In this document: one piece after another, positions 22,343-32,786 of the stretch | Position numbering within the stretch: position 1 is the stretch's first letter | Layout of the letters: every line of letters begins with the position of its first letter | Origin: Sinorhizobium shofinae | GTDB taxonomy: Bacteria; Pseudomonadota; Alphaproteobacteria; Rhizobiales; Rhizobiaceae | Assembly (NCBI GenBank): GCA_001704765.1 | Contig: MBFK01000010.1 | Span: forward strand, 1-64,000 | Length of the DNA stretch: 64,000 nt | Direction of reading: 5' to 3' | The notes under the pieces: generated by a model | The model's input: the letters and a program-made list of their open reading frames with translations, nothing else | Database searches by the model: none | Told to the model about the DNA's origin: nothing | Made by a program: the position numbers and the translations under genes

Positions 22343-23584
22343 TCATTTCGTGAGGCGGGAAACCATAGCCGAGGCGCGCTCGCCAATGGCCTGGAAGGCC
22401 GCGACAAGGTCGGCGGCTTCCTCGGCCTCGAAGTAATGCGAGGCCGACGAGGCGCAATATTTCAGAAGCTCCTGGCCGCGCTGCGGTGCAATGAACGCCA
22501 CGCTATAGATTTCGACCTTATTGGCCTTCGCGGTGTCGCACCATTGCTTGGTAACCGTGTCGTCATTGGCGTAGTTGTTCTCGCCGTCGGTCATGAAGAC
22601 GATATATTTCGTCGGCACCTGGCCGTTCTTGCCGGCGTGGGCCGTGTTTTCCGTGTCCGCGGTCACTTTCTGGTAGGCCGTCTTGAAGGCACTGGCCGAT
22701 GCGGTGCCACCGGTTGCGACCAGCGCATTGACATAGCTTGCAGTGCCGCTCGTTCCCCAGGCGAGTGTTCCCGCCGTGTCCTGCGCAGCGTTGTAGGAGA
22801 CCGCGGCGGTGCGAACATAGATCTGATCCGGGTCCGCGACCAGCAATTGCGCCAGCAGGTCGCTGACGGCGGTCTTCAGAGCGTCGATCTTGGTCACGTA
22901 GCAAGGGCTCGTCGCCTTCAGATTGGGGTACTTGCTCCAGTTGAACTCCGTATAGTTGGGGCAGCTCTTCTTTGCCGTGTTGATCGTGTTCGTCTTCCAT
23001 GCCATCGAGCCGGAACGGTCGAGGACGAGATACATCGACAGCGCGTTCTTGGTCTCGGTGGCGCTTTCCGCTGTGGAACTGGCTTCAAGCTCGATCGAAT
23101 CCTTGCCGAGCAGCCGCGTCATGGCGTTGAACTCGATCACGCGCTTGTTGACCACAGTGACCTGGAAGATCTTTCCCTTCGCGCCGTTCGGTGTCTCGGT
23201 GATGTTCACCTGAAGCGTGTCGACGTCGTCCCAATCGGGCGTCGACGACGCAGCGCCCGAAGAGGTTCCATCTCCGCTTTCGGTCGGAGCATCGGGCGAT
23301 GTCGTGCCGCCCCCCTGGGTCCTCAGGAACTTGCGGGCGATCTCTTTGGCCGCTGCGATATCCGGCTGTTCGTCGGAGACAAGCGCGGACGCGGCCGCAA
23401 GGGCGGCCGCGTCGGTCGCGCCCTGGAGCTGGTTCTTCGTCATCAGCATGTTGGCCATGTCGATGGAAACGCCGCCAGCTGCGAAAAGCAGCGGCGCTGC
23501 GACCGCCGTCATCATTCCAAAGTTCCCGCCCCGGTCCTTGAGCATCATGATGAAGGACCGGCCAGTCGTGGACCGTCTTCCCAT
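22343..23584 (-). CDS. TadG-like pilus assembly protein with vWA domain
   Basis: A 413-residue protein. Residues about 15-60 carry the TadE/TadG-type N-terminus: a short GGNFGMM lead, one transmembrane helix (AVAAPLLFAAGGVSIDMANML) and the NQLQGATDAAALAAASAL segment. A Ser/Gly/Thr-rich linker follows, then a von Willebrand A domain with the MIDAS motif DRSGSMAWK (about residue 193) and later MTDGENNYAND. These are tethered, periplasm-exposed proteins linked to Flp/Tad pili or surface adhesion. No other tad gene is nearby, so the role is open. The start could also be at 23548. Confidence 0.8.
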   Translation of the reverse strand: MGRRSTTGRSFIMMLKDRGGNFGMMTAVAAPLLFAAGGVSIDMANMLMTKNQLQGATDAAALAAASALVSDEQPDIAAAKEIARKFLRTQGGGTTSPDAPTESGDGTSSGAASSTPDWDDVDTLQVNITETPNGAKGKIFQVTVVNKRVIEFNAMTRLLGKDSIELEASSTAESATETKNALSMYLVLDRSGSMAWKTNTINTAKKSCPNYTEFNWSKYPNLKATSPCYVTKIDALKTAVSDLLAQLLVADPDQIYVRTAAVSYNAAQDTAGTLAWGTSGTASYVNALVATGGTASASAFKTAYQKVTADTENTAHAGKNGQVPTKYIVFMTDGENNYANDDTVTKQWCDTAKANKVEIYSVAFIAPQRGQELLKYCASSASHYFEAEEAADLVAAFQAIGERASAMVSRLTK

Positions 23585-23759
23585 ATTTTAAGCACCCCAC
23601 ACGTTGTAGCCTCTCGCCTATGACACTAGTGGTGATGCGTTACCGGCCCATTGAGGCGATCACTGCAAACTTAGCGAAATTGGCAGAAAGCCCCTGTCTT
23701 CTGGGGGCATTCTCCGGGGTCGATCTGTGTGAAAATGGCGCGAGCTGTGCCGTGTCAGG

Positions 23760-24638
23760 TCATTCCACTGGAATGACGTCGACAGCCTGTTCGGTTGTGT
23801 GGCTGCCGTAGCTTTTCAGCACACCGATGACGGGCGCCACGTCGCCATAGTCGCGTCCATGGCCGACGACGATATGGTCGGTGCCGGCCGGAATATTGTT
23901 GGTCGGGTCGAGTTCCATCCAGCTGCCGGTCGTGCCGCACCAGAAGCGGACCCAGGCATGCATCGCGTCGGCACCTTCGAGCCGCTCCTTGCCGGGCGGC
24001 GGCAGAGTCCTCAGGAAGCCGCTGACATAGCCGGCGGGAATGCCGAGGCTGCGCAGCGCCACGATCATCACATGCGTGAAATCCTGACAGACGCCGCGCT
24101 TCAACCTGAAGGCTTCGGCGGGCGTCGTGGTCACGGTCGTCGCTTCGGCATCGTAGGCGAAATCGTGGTGAATGCGCTCGCAGATGGCGACGCCGATCTG
24201 ACGCACCGTCATGTTCTCCGCGGCGATCTCGCGCGCATAGGCGGCAATGTCCGGAGCCTCGGGCAACAGCGGACTCGGGCCGATGAAATGGTGCGGCGAC
24301 TCGGCATCGATCGACCAGCAGGAGGCGAGCTGCGAGGGCAGGCCGGCCAGCGGCGGCGAAAAATCGGCGATGAGCGCCGTCGCTTCGGCCTGTACGCGCG
24401 CCTGCATGCGAATGACCAGGTGCTCGTGTACGGAGCGGAACAGGATGGAGGTGGTGGCGTTGGCGAAGAAGTCGACACTCTCCGACCGCTCGCCGGGCGC
24501 GGGCTGAAACGTGACGGAGCCCGCGATAAGGCGCTGGCGGCCCGGGATCGAGGCGGGCAGTACGCGCACGAGATGTCGCCCGCCGCCCACCGGAACCTCG
24601 TAACCGTAGGTGATCTTCAAGTTGATGTCGTAAAGCAT
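23760..24638 (-). CDS. Transglutaminase-like cysteine protease/ligase
   Basis: A 292-residue protein with an N-terminal bacterial transglutaminase beta domain and a transglutaminase-like core. The triad is visible: Cys in LKRGVCQDFTHVM (about 184), His in ADAMHAWVRFW (about 226) and Asp in MELDPTNNIPAG (about 241). It is the third gene of a minus-strand cluster (27066-30392, 24657-27065, 23760-24638), 18 bp behind the ATP-grasp gene. Known clusters of this kind are predicted to make or process small peptides; the substrate is unknown. Confidence 0.85.
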   Translation of the reverse strand: MLYDINLKITYGYEVPVGGGRHLVRVLPASIPGRQRLIAGSVTFQPAPGERSESVDFFANATTSILFRSVHEHLVIRMQARVQAEATALIADFSPPLAGLPSQLASCWSIDAESPHHFIGPSPLLPEAPDIAAYAREIAAENMTVRQIGVAICERIHHDFAYDAEATTVTTTPAEAFRLKRGVCQDFTHVMIVALRSLGIPAGYVSGFLRTLPPPGKERLEGADAMHAWVRFWCGTTGSWMELDPTNNIPAGTDHIVVGHGRDYGDVAPVIGVLKSYGSHTTEQAVDVIPVE

Positions 24639-24656
24639 CGGAGCAGTCGCTCTCCG

Positions 24657-27065
24657 TCAGCCGAGATAGGTTTGCGCGAGCAGGTCCGAAAGTCTTTCGA
24701 GATCCTGTTCGAGCCGCTTGTAGACCGTCGCGGACATCGCTTCCGGCGTCATCACCGCGAGACCGGAATGAAGCCGCATCGTCTCCCGGTAGAAGGGCGA
24801 CATCTGGCCGTTGACGAAGGCGTTCGGCAGGAGCTCGACCTCCGTCTTGATCTCGTTCAATTGAAAAAGAACGGAGCGTGGGTTGAGCGGGTCGAGCGCC
24901 AAAAGATCTGTGACCGTCAAGGCCGCCGTGTTGACGTTGTAACGGCGGCGATGGGTCATGACGCTGTCGCCGATCTCGAGCAGCATGTCATATGCGCCGT
25001 CCGGAGCCTCCGGTCCGGACATGTGTCCGAGCAGCCTCGTCATGTGCAAACCGCGCTCGAGATAGCGCCCGATCGACAGGAACCGCCAGCCGGTGAAGCG
25101 ATACATGTTTTCGTGGACGAGACCGGCAAAGCCCGCAAGCTTGCGCAGGAGAATGGTCATCGCGTGGGTTGCGTCGTCGCCGGCCTGCACGGTCGCATGG
25201 AACTTGCGCGCCGTTTTCGACAGGTCGTTCAAGGCGAGCCAGCCATCGGGTGAGAACCGGTCGCGGATGTTGCCGGCGCTGAAGAGCGCACTGTCGATGT
25301 TGGCAAGCAAACTGTCCGGCACCGGCTGGCGCGTGCTGATGTCGAGCGCGCCGAGATAGCTGCTGACATCCTTCAGGAGCGGCATGTTCGGATCTGCCGC
25401 TTCGGCAAAGCGACCGTGCCAGGCGCGCAGGATTCGAAGCGCACCCTCCGCCCTCTCGATATAACGGCCGAGCCAGAAGAGATTGTCCGCCGCGCGGCTC
25501 GGCAGGCTGCCCGGCAGGTTGCGGGTGAAGCTCTCCTCGGCCGGGAGCAGCGTCGTGCGCTCGACCGGCTTGTCGCTGACGATCCAGACATCGGCAGCGG
25601 TGCCGCCCGCCTGCATGGCGATCGCCGCCACGTCATCGCCGGAGCCGATGCGCGCGAAGCCGCCCGGCATGATCTGCCAGCCGTCGCGGGTGCGCGCAGC
25701 AAAGACCCGGAGGCTCATTGGCCGCGGCGTCAGCCGGCCGCGCACCCAGGCCGGCGTCGTCGACAGCGTCACGACCTCCTGGCCGACGAGCTTGCCGCCG
25801 TCTGTCGCCAGCCATTCGGCGACCGAGGTCTTGGCGGTGTCGCGCAGCGAGGCGCCGAGCACCGATTGCCCGTTGTCGTCGAAGAAGGGCCGCGTCGAAT
25901 AGGCCGGGCCGATGACCATGCCCTCTATGTTGCTCGCGACGTGCTGGCGCTCCGGTTCCTGCCCGCACCACCAGGTGGCGATCGACGGCAGCTTCTGCTC
26001 TTCGCCAATCAGATGGCGGCACAGCGTCGGCATGAAGGCGAGGAAGGCACGCGTCTCGAGAATGCCGGAGCCGATCGCGTTGACGATCGAGACGGAGCCG
26101 GCCCTGAGCGCTTCGACGAGACCGGGCGTGCCGATATGGGAGGATTGATCGAGTTCGAGCGGATCGGCGAAGGAGGCGTCGAGGCGGCGCCAGAGCACGC
26201 CGATCGGCTTCAGGCCGGCGACGGTGCGCACCATCACCCGGCCGCCGACGACCGTCAGGTCCTCGCCTTCGAGCAGCATGAAGCCGAGATAGCGGGCGAT
26301 ATAGGCATGCTCGAAATAGGTTTCGTTGGCGATGCCGGGCGAGAGGACGGCGATGCGGTCGTCCGGATGCAGTTTTTGAGCCTGGAGGGTATCGCGGAAC
26401 GCCCCGAAGAAGCTCGCCAGGCGGTGGACGTGGGTTTCGGCGTAGAGGTTGGAAAAGGCGCGCGTCGTCGCCACGCGGTTTTCAAGCGCAAAGCCTGCCC
26501 CGGACGGCGCCTCGGTCCGGTCGGAAAGCACCCACCAGTTGCCGTCGGGGCCTCGCCCGATCTCGAAGGTACAGAAGTGCAGGAAATGTCCGCCAGCCGG
26601 CTCGACACCGACCAGCGGGCGCAGGAACTGCGGATTGGAGGCGACGAGCGCCGGCGGCAGCAGGCATTCGCGGACAAGGCGGTTCTCGCCATAGATATCC
26701 GCAACCACCCTCTCCAGGAGCTCGGCCCGCTGGATCAACCCCTCGGAAACGGCTGCCCATTCGGTTTCGTCAATCAGTACCGGTATGTGTGAAAGCGGCC
26801 AGCTTCGTTCCGTGCTGTCCTTGCCGTAGGCCCGATAGAAGACACCTGCGTCGCGCAGATAGCGGTCGGCGCGAGCGAAGCGGTTGGCGAGCTCAGTTTC
26901 GTCCATCTGGCCGAGCGCGGCAAGCAACCGCTGCCATACCGGCCGGACGTTGCCCTGCGGGTCGAGCATCTCGTCGGCGACGCCCCGCAGGGCGCGATAG
27001 CCGAACGCCGGGTCGCCATCGAGCCGCCCCTTGTCTGTTGCCTCTGCCGCCTGCTTCTTCGCCAT
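24657..27065 (-). CDS. Circularly permuted ATP-grasp + alpha-E protein (DUF404/DUF407/DUF403)
   Basis: An 802-residue fusion. The N-terminal half (about 1-480) is the circularly permuted ATP-grasp type 2 unit: YGENRLVRECLLPPALV, then FCTFEIGRGPDGNWWVLSDR as a likely nucleotide-binding strand, and SPGIANETYFEHAYIARYLG. The C-terminal half (about 490-800) is the all-helical alpha-E domain, with SRAADNLFWLGRYIERAEG and LSIGRYLERGLHMTRLL. Elsewhere these halves are often separate genes. Family theory is a carboxylate-amine ligase making a peptide. The start codon directly follows the TAA of the preceding gene. Confidence 0.85.
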   Translation of the reverse strand: MAKKQAAEATDKGRLDGDPAFGYRALRGVADEMLDPQGNVRPVWQRLLAALGQMDETELANRFARADRYLRDAGVFYRAYGKDSTERSWPLSHIPVLIDETEWAAVSEGLIQRAELLERVVADIYGENRLVRECLLPPALVASNPQFLRPLVGVEPAGGHFLHFCTFEIGRGPDGNWWVLSDRTEAPSGAGFALENRVATTRAFSNLYAETHVHRLASFFGAFRDTLQAQKLHPDDRIAVLSPGIANETYFEHAYIARYLGFMLLEGEDLTVVGGRVMVRTVAGLKPIGVLWRRLDASFADPLELDQSSHIGTPGLVEALRAGSVSIVNAIGSGILETRAFLAFMPTLCRHLIGEEQKLPSIATWWCGQEPERQHVASNIEGMVIGPAYSTRPFFDDNGQSVLGASLRDTAKTSVAEWLATDGGKLVGQEVVTLSTTPAWVRGRLTPRPMSLRVFAARTRDGWQIMPGGFARIGSGDDVAAIAMQAGGTAADVWIVSDKPVERTTLLPAEESFTRNLPGSLPSRAADNLFWLGRYIERAEGALRILRAWHGRFAEAADPNMPLLKDVSSYLGALDISTRQPVPDSLLANIDSALFSAGNIRDRFSPDGWLALNDLSKTARKFHATVQAGDDATHAMTILLRKLAGFAGLVHENMYRFTGWRFLSIGRYLERGLHMTRLLGHMSGPEAPDGAYDMLLEIGDSVMTHRRRYNVNTAALTVTDLLALDPLNPRSVLFQLNEIKTEVELLPNAFVNGQMSPFYRETMRLHSGLAVMTPEAMSATVYKRLEQDLERLSDLLAQTYLG

Positions 27066-30000
27066 TTACACTCCTGCCGGACGCCTCAAGTCGAGCGTCA
27101 GGGGAAACTCCGCCGATGGGGTCTCGGGTCGCAGCCGATACATGCCCGTCGTGTGGCCCCAGGGTTCGAAGCGCGCCAGCCGGCGTGCCTCTGCCTCGTT
27201 GCCGTTGACCGGAAACGTCTCATAGTTACGCCCGCCTGGATGCGCAACATGATAGACGCAGCCGCCGATCGCCCGATTCGACCATGTATCATAAACGTCG
27301 AATGTAAGGGGAGTGTTCACCGGCAAGACGGGGTGCAGGCCGGCTGCCGGCTGCCAGGCCTTGTAGCGCACGCCAGCGACGGCGATGCCGTTCGTACCGG
27401 TTTTCGAAAGCGGCACCGGCCGACCATTGCAGGTCACGATGTAGCGATCTGGATTGCCGGTTGCGAGCTTCACCTGGAGCCGCTCGACCGACGAATCGAC
27501 ATAGCGCACCGTGCCGCCGATCGCGCCCTGCTCGCCCATCACGTGCCAGGGCTCGAGCGCCTGGCGGATTTCGAGCTTCGCTTCCTCGTATTCCACCTCG
27601 CCGCAGAAGGGGAAGCGGAACTCGAGCTGCGCCTCGAACCATTCCGGCCGGAAATCGAAGCCATGAGCTCTGAGATCAGCGAGAACGTCGAGGAAATCCT
27701 GCCAGACATAGTGCGGCAGCATGAAGCGGTCGTGAAGCGCCGTGCCCCAGCGCACGAAGCCGCCTTCGACCGGGGTTTTCCAGAAACGGGCGATGAGGGC
27801 GCGGACCAGCAATTGCTGGGCAAGCGACATGCGGGCATTTGGCGGCATCTCGAAACCGCGGAACTCGATCAGGCCGAGGCGCCCGGTCGGACCGTCAGGC
27901 GAGAAGAGCTTGTCGATGCAGATCTCCGAGCGGTGCGTGTTGCCGGTGACGTCGACGAGCAGGTTGCGCAACAGTCGGTCGATGAGCCACGGCAGCGGCG
28001 GCATGCGGCCCGCGCCTGGCGCCGGCACCTGGGCAAGGGCGATTTCCAGCTCGTATAGCGAGTCGTGCCGCGCTTCGTCTATGCGCGGGGCCTGGCTGGT
28101 AGGTCCAATGAACAGGCCGGAAAAGAGATAGGAGAGCGACGGATGGCGCTGCCAGTGGAGCACGATGCTCTTCAGAAGATCCGGCCGGCGCAGGAAGGGA
28201 CTGTCATTGGGGCTGCGGCCGCCGACCACCACGTGGTTGCCGCCGCCGGTTCCCGTGTGGCGGCCGTCGATCATGAACTTGTCGGCACCGAGCCGGCTCT
28301 GGCGCGCCTCCTCGTAGATCGCCGTCGTGATGTCGACGCATTCCCCCCACGTCGAAGCCGGGTGGATATTGACCTCGATCACGCCCGGGTCGGGCGCGAC
28401 CCGGATGACGTTGATGCGTTCGTCCTGCGGCGGCGGATAGCCCTCGATATGGACGGTAAGGCCGAGCGCCGCCGCGGCCCTTTCGGTCGAGGCGATGAGG
28501 TCCAGATATTCTTCGATGTCCGTCGTCGGCGGCATGAAGACACTGAGCCGGCCATGGCGCGGTTCGACGGTGATCGCGGTGCGCACAGAGCCGTCGATCT
28601 CGTCACGTGAGGCGGGCAGCGGCGTTTGGCTCTCCTCGGAGGGTTGGAAGCGTGACTGTTGCGCGCGACCCTTTTCTTCGGTGAAGTCCGGCAGGTCTGC
28701 GCGCGGAACGGTCGGGTCGACAGGATTGATATAGGGATAAGCGGAGGGGGAGATATAGGGCAGCGAACCGAGCGGCAGGCGGTAGCCGACCGGGCTGTCG
28801 CCGGGCACGAGAAAGATACGGCCGCGCCGGGTCTTCCATTTCTCGCTCGTCCATTTCCGGCCGGAAGCCCGGGAATTCCAGGCCTGCACCGGCAAAACGT
28901 AGCCCGTCGGCGTCGTCAGGCCGCGTTCGAAGACGCGGGCGAGGCGGCTGCGCTCCTCCGGGTCCTTGAGCTTCGAGTTGGACGGATCGACATTGTTCGG
29001 CAGGTTCGCTTCCTTGATGATCCATTCGGCTGGATCCTCATAGGCCGGAACGACCATCTCCACTGCGACATTGAGTTCGCCGGCGATGGCGACCAGCAGG
29101 TGCTCGGCGTCACGCTCCGTCACATCGTTCTTGCCGCGTTCCTCGGCAATCAGATCCGGCCGCTGCCAGATCGGCAGACCGTCCCGGCGCCAATAGAGCG
29201 AGAAGGTCCAGCGCGGCAGGCTTTCGCCCGGATACCACTTGCCCTGTCCGTAGTGCAGGAAGCCGCCGGGCGCGAAGCGCTCCCGCAGGCGGCGAATGAG
29301 CGTGTCGGCCTTTTCTCGCTTAGTCGGGCCGACGGCCGCCGTGTTCCATTCGTCGGATTCGAAGTCGTCGATCGACACGAAGGTCGGCTCGCCGCCCATG
29401 GTCAGGCGAACATCGTTGTCGGCCAGCACCCGGTCGACCTCATTGCCGAGCGCGTTGAGCGCCTCCCAGCTTTCATCGGAAAACGGCTTGGTGATGCGCG
29501 GATGCTCGGCGACGCGCGCGACCTTCATGTCAAAGGCGAAATCCGACTGCGTATTCGCATCGCCGAAGAAGCCGCCGGAGATCGGCGCGGCGTTGCGGTA
29601 GTGCGGGGTCGCGGCGAGCGGAATGTGGCTCTCGCCGGTGAGCAGGCCGGAGGTCGGATCGAGCCCGACCCAGCCGGCACCCGGAAGATAGACCTCGGCC
29701 CAGGCGTGAAGGTCGGTGAAGTCGTACTCGGTGCCGGAGGGGCCGTCGAGCGCCTTCAGGTCGGGCGTCAGCTGGATGAGATAGCCGGAGACGAAGCGGG
29801 CGGCAAAGCCGAGATTGCGGAGGATCTGCACGAGCAGCCAGCTCGAATCGCGGCAGGAGCCCCTGGCGAGACCGAGCGTCTCCTCCGGCGCCTGCACGCC
29901 CGGCTCCATGCGGATGACGTAGCCGATCTCATTCTGCAGCCGCGCATTGAGGCCGACCACCATGTCGACGGTGCGCTGGCGCGAGCGATCCACGCCCGCC

Positions 30001-30392
30001 AGGAACGCCGAAAGCCTTTCGCCCACCGGCTCCGGCGTCATGTAGATTTTCAGGTCCTCGCTGAGGTCCTCAGAATAGCGGAACGGCCAGTGTTCGGCTT
30101 CTTCCTCAACGAAAAAGTCGAAGGGATTGTAGACGGTCATGTCGGCAACGAGATCGACTTCGATCTTCAGTTCCGTCACCGGATCGGGAAAGACATAACG
30201 GGCGAGATAGTTGCCGTAGGGATCCTGCTGCAGATTGACGAAATGATTTTCCGGCGAGACTTTCAGCGAGTGGCTGATGACCTTCGTCTTCGAGTGGGCG
30301 GCCGGTTTCAACCTGATGATTTGCGGTGAGAGCGTTACCGGCCGGTCATATTTGTAATGGGTAAGGTGATAGATACTGGCCTTGATCGACAT
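27066..30392 (-). CDS. Large transglutaminase-DUF2126 protein
   Basis: A 1108-residue protein. Residues 1-290 form a bacterial transglutaminase module: an N-terminal beta domain, Cys in [17 protein letters not shown], His in [14 protein letters not shown] and Asp in [13 protein letters not shown]. The remaining 800 residues are DUF2126, containing [20 protein letters not shown] and a C-terminal [18 protein letters not shown] ATP-grasp/glutamine-synthetase-related part ([18 protein letters not shown]). The start [20 protein letters not shown] at 30392 is typical; the frame is open to 30470 without support. It heads the three-gene cluster and likely acts with the ATP-grasp/alpha-E protein. Confidence 0.85.
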   Translation of the reverse strand: MSIKASIYHLTHYKYDRPVTLSPQIIRLKPAAHSKTKVISHSLKVSPENHFVNLQQDPYGNYLARYVFPDPVTELKIEVDLVADMTVYNPFDFFVEEEAEHWPFRYSEDLSEDLKIYMTPEPVGERLSAFLAGVDRSRQRTVDMVVGLNARLQNEIGYVIRMEPGVQAPEETLGLARGSCRDSSWLLVQILRNLGFAARFVSGYLIQLTPDLKALDGPSGTEYDFTDLHAWAEVYLPGAGWVGLDPTSGLLTGESHIPLAATPHYRNAAPISGGFFGDANTQSDFAFDMKVARVAEHPRITKPFSDESWEALNALGNEVDRVLADNDVRLTMGGEPTFVSIDDFESDEWNTAAVGPTKREKADTLIRRLRERFAPGGFLHYGQGKWYPGESLPRWTFSLYWRRDGLPIWQRPDLIAEERGKNDVTERDAEHLLVAIAGELNVAVEMVVPAYEDPAEWIIKEANLPNNVDPSNSKLKDPEERSRLARVFERGLTTPTGYVLPVQAWNSRASGRKWTSEKWKTRRGRIFLVPGDSPVGYRLPLGSLPYISPSAYPYINPVDPTVPRADLPDFTEEKGRAQQSRFQPSEESQTPLPASRDEIDGSVRTAITVEPRHGRLSVFMPPTTDIEEYLDLIASTERAAAALGLTVHIEGYPPPQDERINVIRVAPDPGVIEVNIHPASTWGECVDITTAIYEEARQSRLGADKFMIDGRHTGTGGGNHVVVGGRSPNDSPFLRRPDLLKSIVLHWQRHPSLSYLFSGLFIGPTSQAPRIDEARHDSLYELEIALAQVPAPGAGRMPPLPWLIDRLLRNLLVDVTGNTHRSEICIDKLFSPDGPTGRLGLIEFRGFEMPPNARMSLAQQLLVRALIARFWKTPVEGGFVRWGTALHDRFMLPHYVWQDFLDVLADLRAHGFDFRPEWFEAQLEFRFPFCGEVEYEEAKLEIRQALEPWHVMGEQGAIGGTVRYVDSSVERLQVKLATGNPDRYIVTCNGRPVPLSKTGTNGIAVAGVRYKAWQPAAGLHPVLPVNTPLTFDVYDTWSNRAIGGCVYHVAHPGGRNYETFPVNGNEAEARRLARFEPWGHTTGMYRLRPETPSAEFPLTLDLRRPAGV

Positions 30393-30542
30393 GCAGCGTT
30401 TTTCCCCTCGATGGCGGGTCATTCGCCCGCCATTCGAAAGAACTTTGTGCAATGCGAAGAAAGAAAGCAAGCCGAAACCGAGGCTTGGCTTCGGCCGGCC
30501 TTCCGGCCTTGCGCCCCGGTCATCGGCGTCGATCCCGATCTA

Positions 30543-31577
30543 TCAGACCGGCGGCGGGTTGATCCGGGCGAAGCCCTCCTGCCTGTAGTAGGGGAAGTGG
30601 GGGTAGGGCGCCGTCGTCGCGCTCGCTGCGTCGAGCCGTGCGATCTGATCGGCCGACAGCGACCAGCCAACGGCGCCGAGATTCTGGCGCAATTGCTCCT
30701 CGTTGCGCGCCCCAATGATGACGCTCGAGACAGTCGGGCGCTGGAGAAGCCAATTGATCGCGATCTGCGGTAAGGTCCTGCCGGTTTCCTCCGAGATGCG
30801 ATCCAGCACATCGACGATGGCGTAGAGCTTTTCGTCGTCGACAGGCGGGCCGAAAGCGGCGGTGTCGTGCAGCCGGCTGCCCTCCGGCCACGGCTCCCCT
30901 CGGCGGATCCTGCCGGTCAGCCGCCCCCAGCCAAGCGGGCTCCAGACAAGCGCACCGACGCCCTGGTCGAGACCGAGCGGCATCAACTCCCATTCATAGT
31001 CCCGCCCGACAAGAGAGTAATAGACCTGATTGGCGACATAGCGCGGATAGCCGTGCCGGTCGGCGGCCGCGAGCGATTTCATCAATTGCCAGCCGGAGAA
31101 ATTGGAAACGCCGACATAGCGCAGCTTGCCGGAGCGCACGAGCATGTCGAGGGTCGACAGCACTTCCTCGACCGGCGTTCCGGCATCGAAGGCATGCAAT
31201 TGCATCAGGTCGATATAGTCGGTGCCGAGCCGCTTCAGGGCGGCTTCGACGCCTTTGACGAGGCGCGCGCGGGACGAGCCGGCATCGTTCGGTCCGTCGC
31301 CGACGGGCAGCGATATCTTCGTCGACAGGAGCACCTCGTCGCGCCGGCCCTTGATTGCCGCTTCGAGGATTTCCTCGGAAGCGCCATCCGAATAGACGTC
31401 CGCCGTGTCGAAGAGGTTGACGCCAGCCTCGAGGCAGATGTCGACCAGGCGGCGGGCCTCCGCTTCGGCCGTCGTGCCCCAGGCACTGAAGAGCGGACCC
31501 TTGCCGCCGAACGTGCCCGCGCCGAAGCTGAGCGCCGGCACCTTCAATCCGGACGAACCAAGCCGTCGGTATTCCAT
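30543..31577 (-). CDS. Aldo/keto reductase
   Basis: A 344-residue NADPH-dependent TIM-barrel oxidoreductase. The tetrad is readable: Asp and Tyr in NLFDTADVYSDGASEE (about 56 and 61), Lys in VLLSTKISLP (about 88) and His in DLMQLHAFD. The late VIIGARNEEQLRQNL segment binds cofactor. The substrate is unknown. It is divergent from the LysR gene at 31685 across 107 bp, which suggests control by that regulator. Codon use is like its neighbours. Confidence 0.9.
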   Translation of the reverse strand: MEYRRLGSSGLKVPALSFGAGTFGGKGPLFSAWGTTAEAEARRLVDICLEAGVNLFDTADVYSDGASEEILEAAIKGRRDEVLLSTKISLPVGDGPNDAGSSRARLVKGVEAALKRLGTDYIDLMQLHAFDAGTPVEEVLSTLDMLVRSGKLRYVGVSNFSGWQLMKSLAAADRHGYPRYVANQVYYSLVGRDYEWELMPLGLDQGVGALVWSPLGWGRLTGRIRRGEPWPEGSRLHDTAAFGPPVDDEKLYAIVDVLDRISEETGRTLPQIAINWLLQRPTVSSVIIGARNEEQLRQNLGAVGWSLSADQIARLDAASATTAPYPHFPYYRQEGFARINPPPV

Positions 31578-31668
31578 AGCACAACTCCTTCTTGCTCATG
31601 GCATTCGTGCGACGAGAAAGATGGAGCGTGCCGCGTTTTGGATATAGACTGCCGGCGGGAACATTATC

Positions 31669-31685
31669 TGTGAGTTGAATTCACA
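31669..31685. promoter_or_regulatory. Possible LysR operator
   Basis: TGTGA-N7-TCACA inverted repeat (17 bp) in the divergent aldo/keto reductase-LysR gap, overlapping the LysR start codon. It fits the T-N11-A shape expected of LysR-type boxes and a negative autoregulation site. Assignment is by position only. Confidence 0.35.
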
Positions 31686-32662
31686 TGTCGCGACCCTCGG
31701 TCAACCGCTCGGGCGAAATGGAAGTCTTCGCCAAGGCGGTGGAACTCGGCGGCTTTTCCTCCGCCGCCCGACACTATCGCATGACACCCTCGGCGGTCAG
31801 CAAACTTGTGCTGCGCCTCGAAGAGCGGCTCGGCGTCAGGCTCGTAAACCGCTCGACGCGTAAGCTGCAGCTTACGCCGGAGGGGCACGCCTTCTACGAA
31901 CGCACGACACGGATCCTCGCTGATATCGACGAGGCCGAGCGTTGCGCCTCGGCCGGTGAACGCCCGACCGGCCGCGTGCGGCTGAATGTCAATGCCTCCT
32001 TCGGCACCCATGTCCTGATGCCGTTGGTCCCTGAATTCCGGGCCCGCTTCCCGGCCGTCACGCTCGACATCGTCCAGACCGACGCGGTCGTCGACCTGAT
32101 GGAGGCAGGCGCCGACGTGGCGGTCCGGGCGGGACCGCTCAAGAGCTCGACACTGATCGCCCGCAAGCTCGGAGCGACGCGGATGATGATCGTTGCGGCG
32201 CCTTCGTATGTGGAGCGAAACGGTATGCCCTCGAGCCTCGGTGAACTGCGGGCTCATGACCGGCTTGGCTTTTGCTATGCCCGGGCAGTCGAGGGTTGGC
32301 CTCTCAGGGAGGCAGGCGAAACGATCGTGCTGCCCGCCTCGGGGGCAGTGCAGGTCAGCGATGGCGAGGGTCTGCGTCACCTCGCCCTTGCCGGCGCCGG
32401 ACTGGCCCGCCTCGCCGAGTTCACGGTTCGCGAGGACGTTCGTGCCGGCCGGCTGCTACCGGTGCTCGAGGACTTGAACCCGGGGGATCTCGAAGAGATC
32501 CACGCCGTCTTTCTGGGGCAGGGCGGGGCTCTCCCCTCCCGCGTGCGTGCGGTTCTCGACTTTCTCGCCAGCCATGCCCGCGTGACGCCGGTGCTGCCAA
32601 GTGGCAGCCGGCAGGGGTCTACAGCGCCGCGCGTCTTATCAGACGCGCAAAGGTCGCTGTAG
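31685..32662 (+). CDS. LysR-family transcriptional regulator
   Basis: A 325-residue LTTR. The winged HTH is N-terminal (FAKAVELGGFSSAARHYRMT, SAVSKLVLRLEERLGVRLVN, about 13-55), followed by a substrate-binding domain typical of the CrgA-like branch (GRVRLNVNASFGTHVLMPLV, AVRAGPLKSSTLIARKLG). It is divergent from the aldo/keto reductase. Oddly, the last 14 or so residues (APRVLSDAQRSL) and the stop codon are encoded by the intergenic repeat at 32619-32722, so the native C-terminus has been replaced or extended by the repeat. Confidence 0.9.
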   Translation: MSRPSVNRSGEMEVFAKAVELGGFSSAARHYRMTPSAVSKLVLRLEERLGVRLVNRSTRKLQLTPEGHAFYERTTRILADIDEAERCASAGERPTGRVRLNVNASFGTHVLMPLVPEFRARFPAVTLDIVQTDAVVDLMEAGADVAVRAGPLKSSTLIARKLGATRMMIVAAPSYVERNGMPSSLGELRAHDRLGFCYARAVEGWPLREAGETIVLPASGAVQVSDGEGLRHLALAGAGLARLAEFTVREDVRAGRLLPVLEDLNPGDLEEIHAVFLGQGGALPSRVRAVLDFLASHARVTPVLPSGSRQGSTAPRVLSDAQRSL

Positions 32663-32722
32663 CACTTTGAATTGCTGCGTGTTTTTATCCTTAAATCGGC
32701 TACCATTTAAGGAAACATGCAG
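32619..32722. repeat. RIME-like two-palindrome repeat, copy B
   Basis: Starts CTACAGCGCCGCGCGTCT, then AGACGCGC...CGCTGTAG, the linker GCACTTTGAATTGCTGC, and a second palindrome with TCCTTAAATCGG and CATTTAAGGA. Same orientation as copy A. Its first 44 bp lie inside the end of the LysR reading frame. Confidence 0.8.
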
Positions 32723-32740
32723 GAGGCCGGGATAACGACA

Positions 32741-32765
32741 AAGGCTCGCGAGAACCGCGAGCCTT
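32741..32765 (-). terminator. Terminator after the VOC gene
   Basis: A perfect 10-bp stem AAGGCTCGCG / CGCGAGCCTT with a 5-nt loop. Read on the minus strand it is followed by TTG, so the T-tract is short. It lies 22 bp after the stop at 32787. Confidence 0.55.
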
Positions 32766-32786
32766 CTCTTCCGATCGACAATGGTG

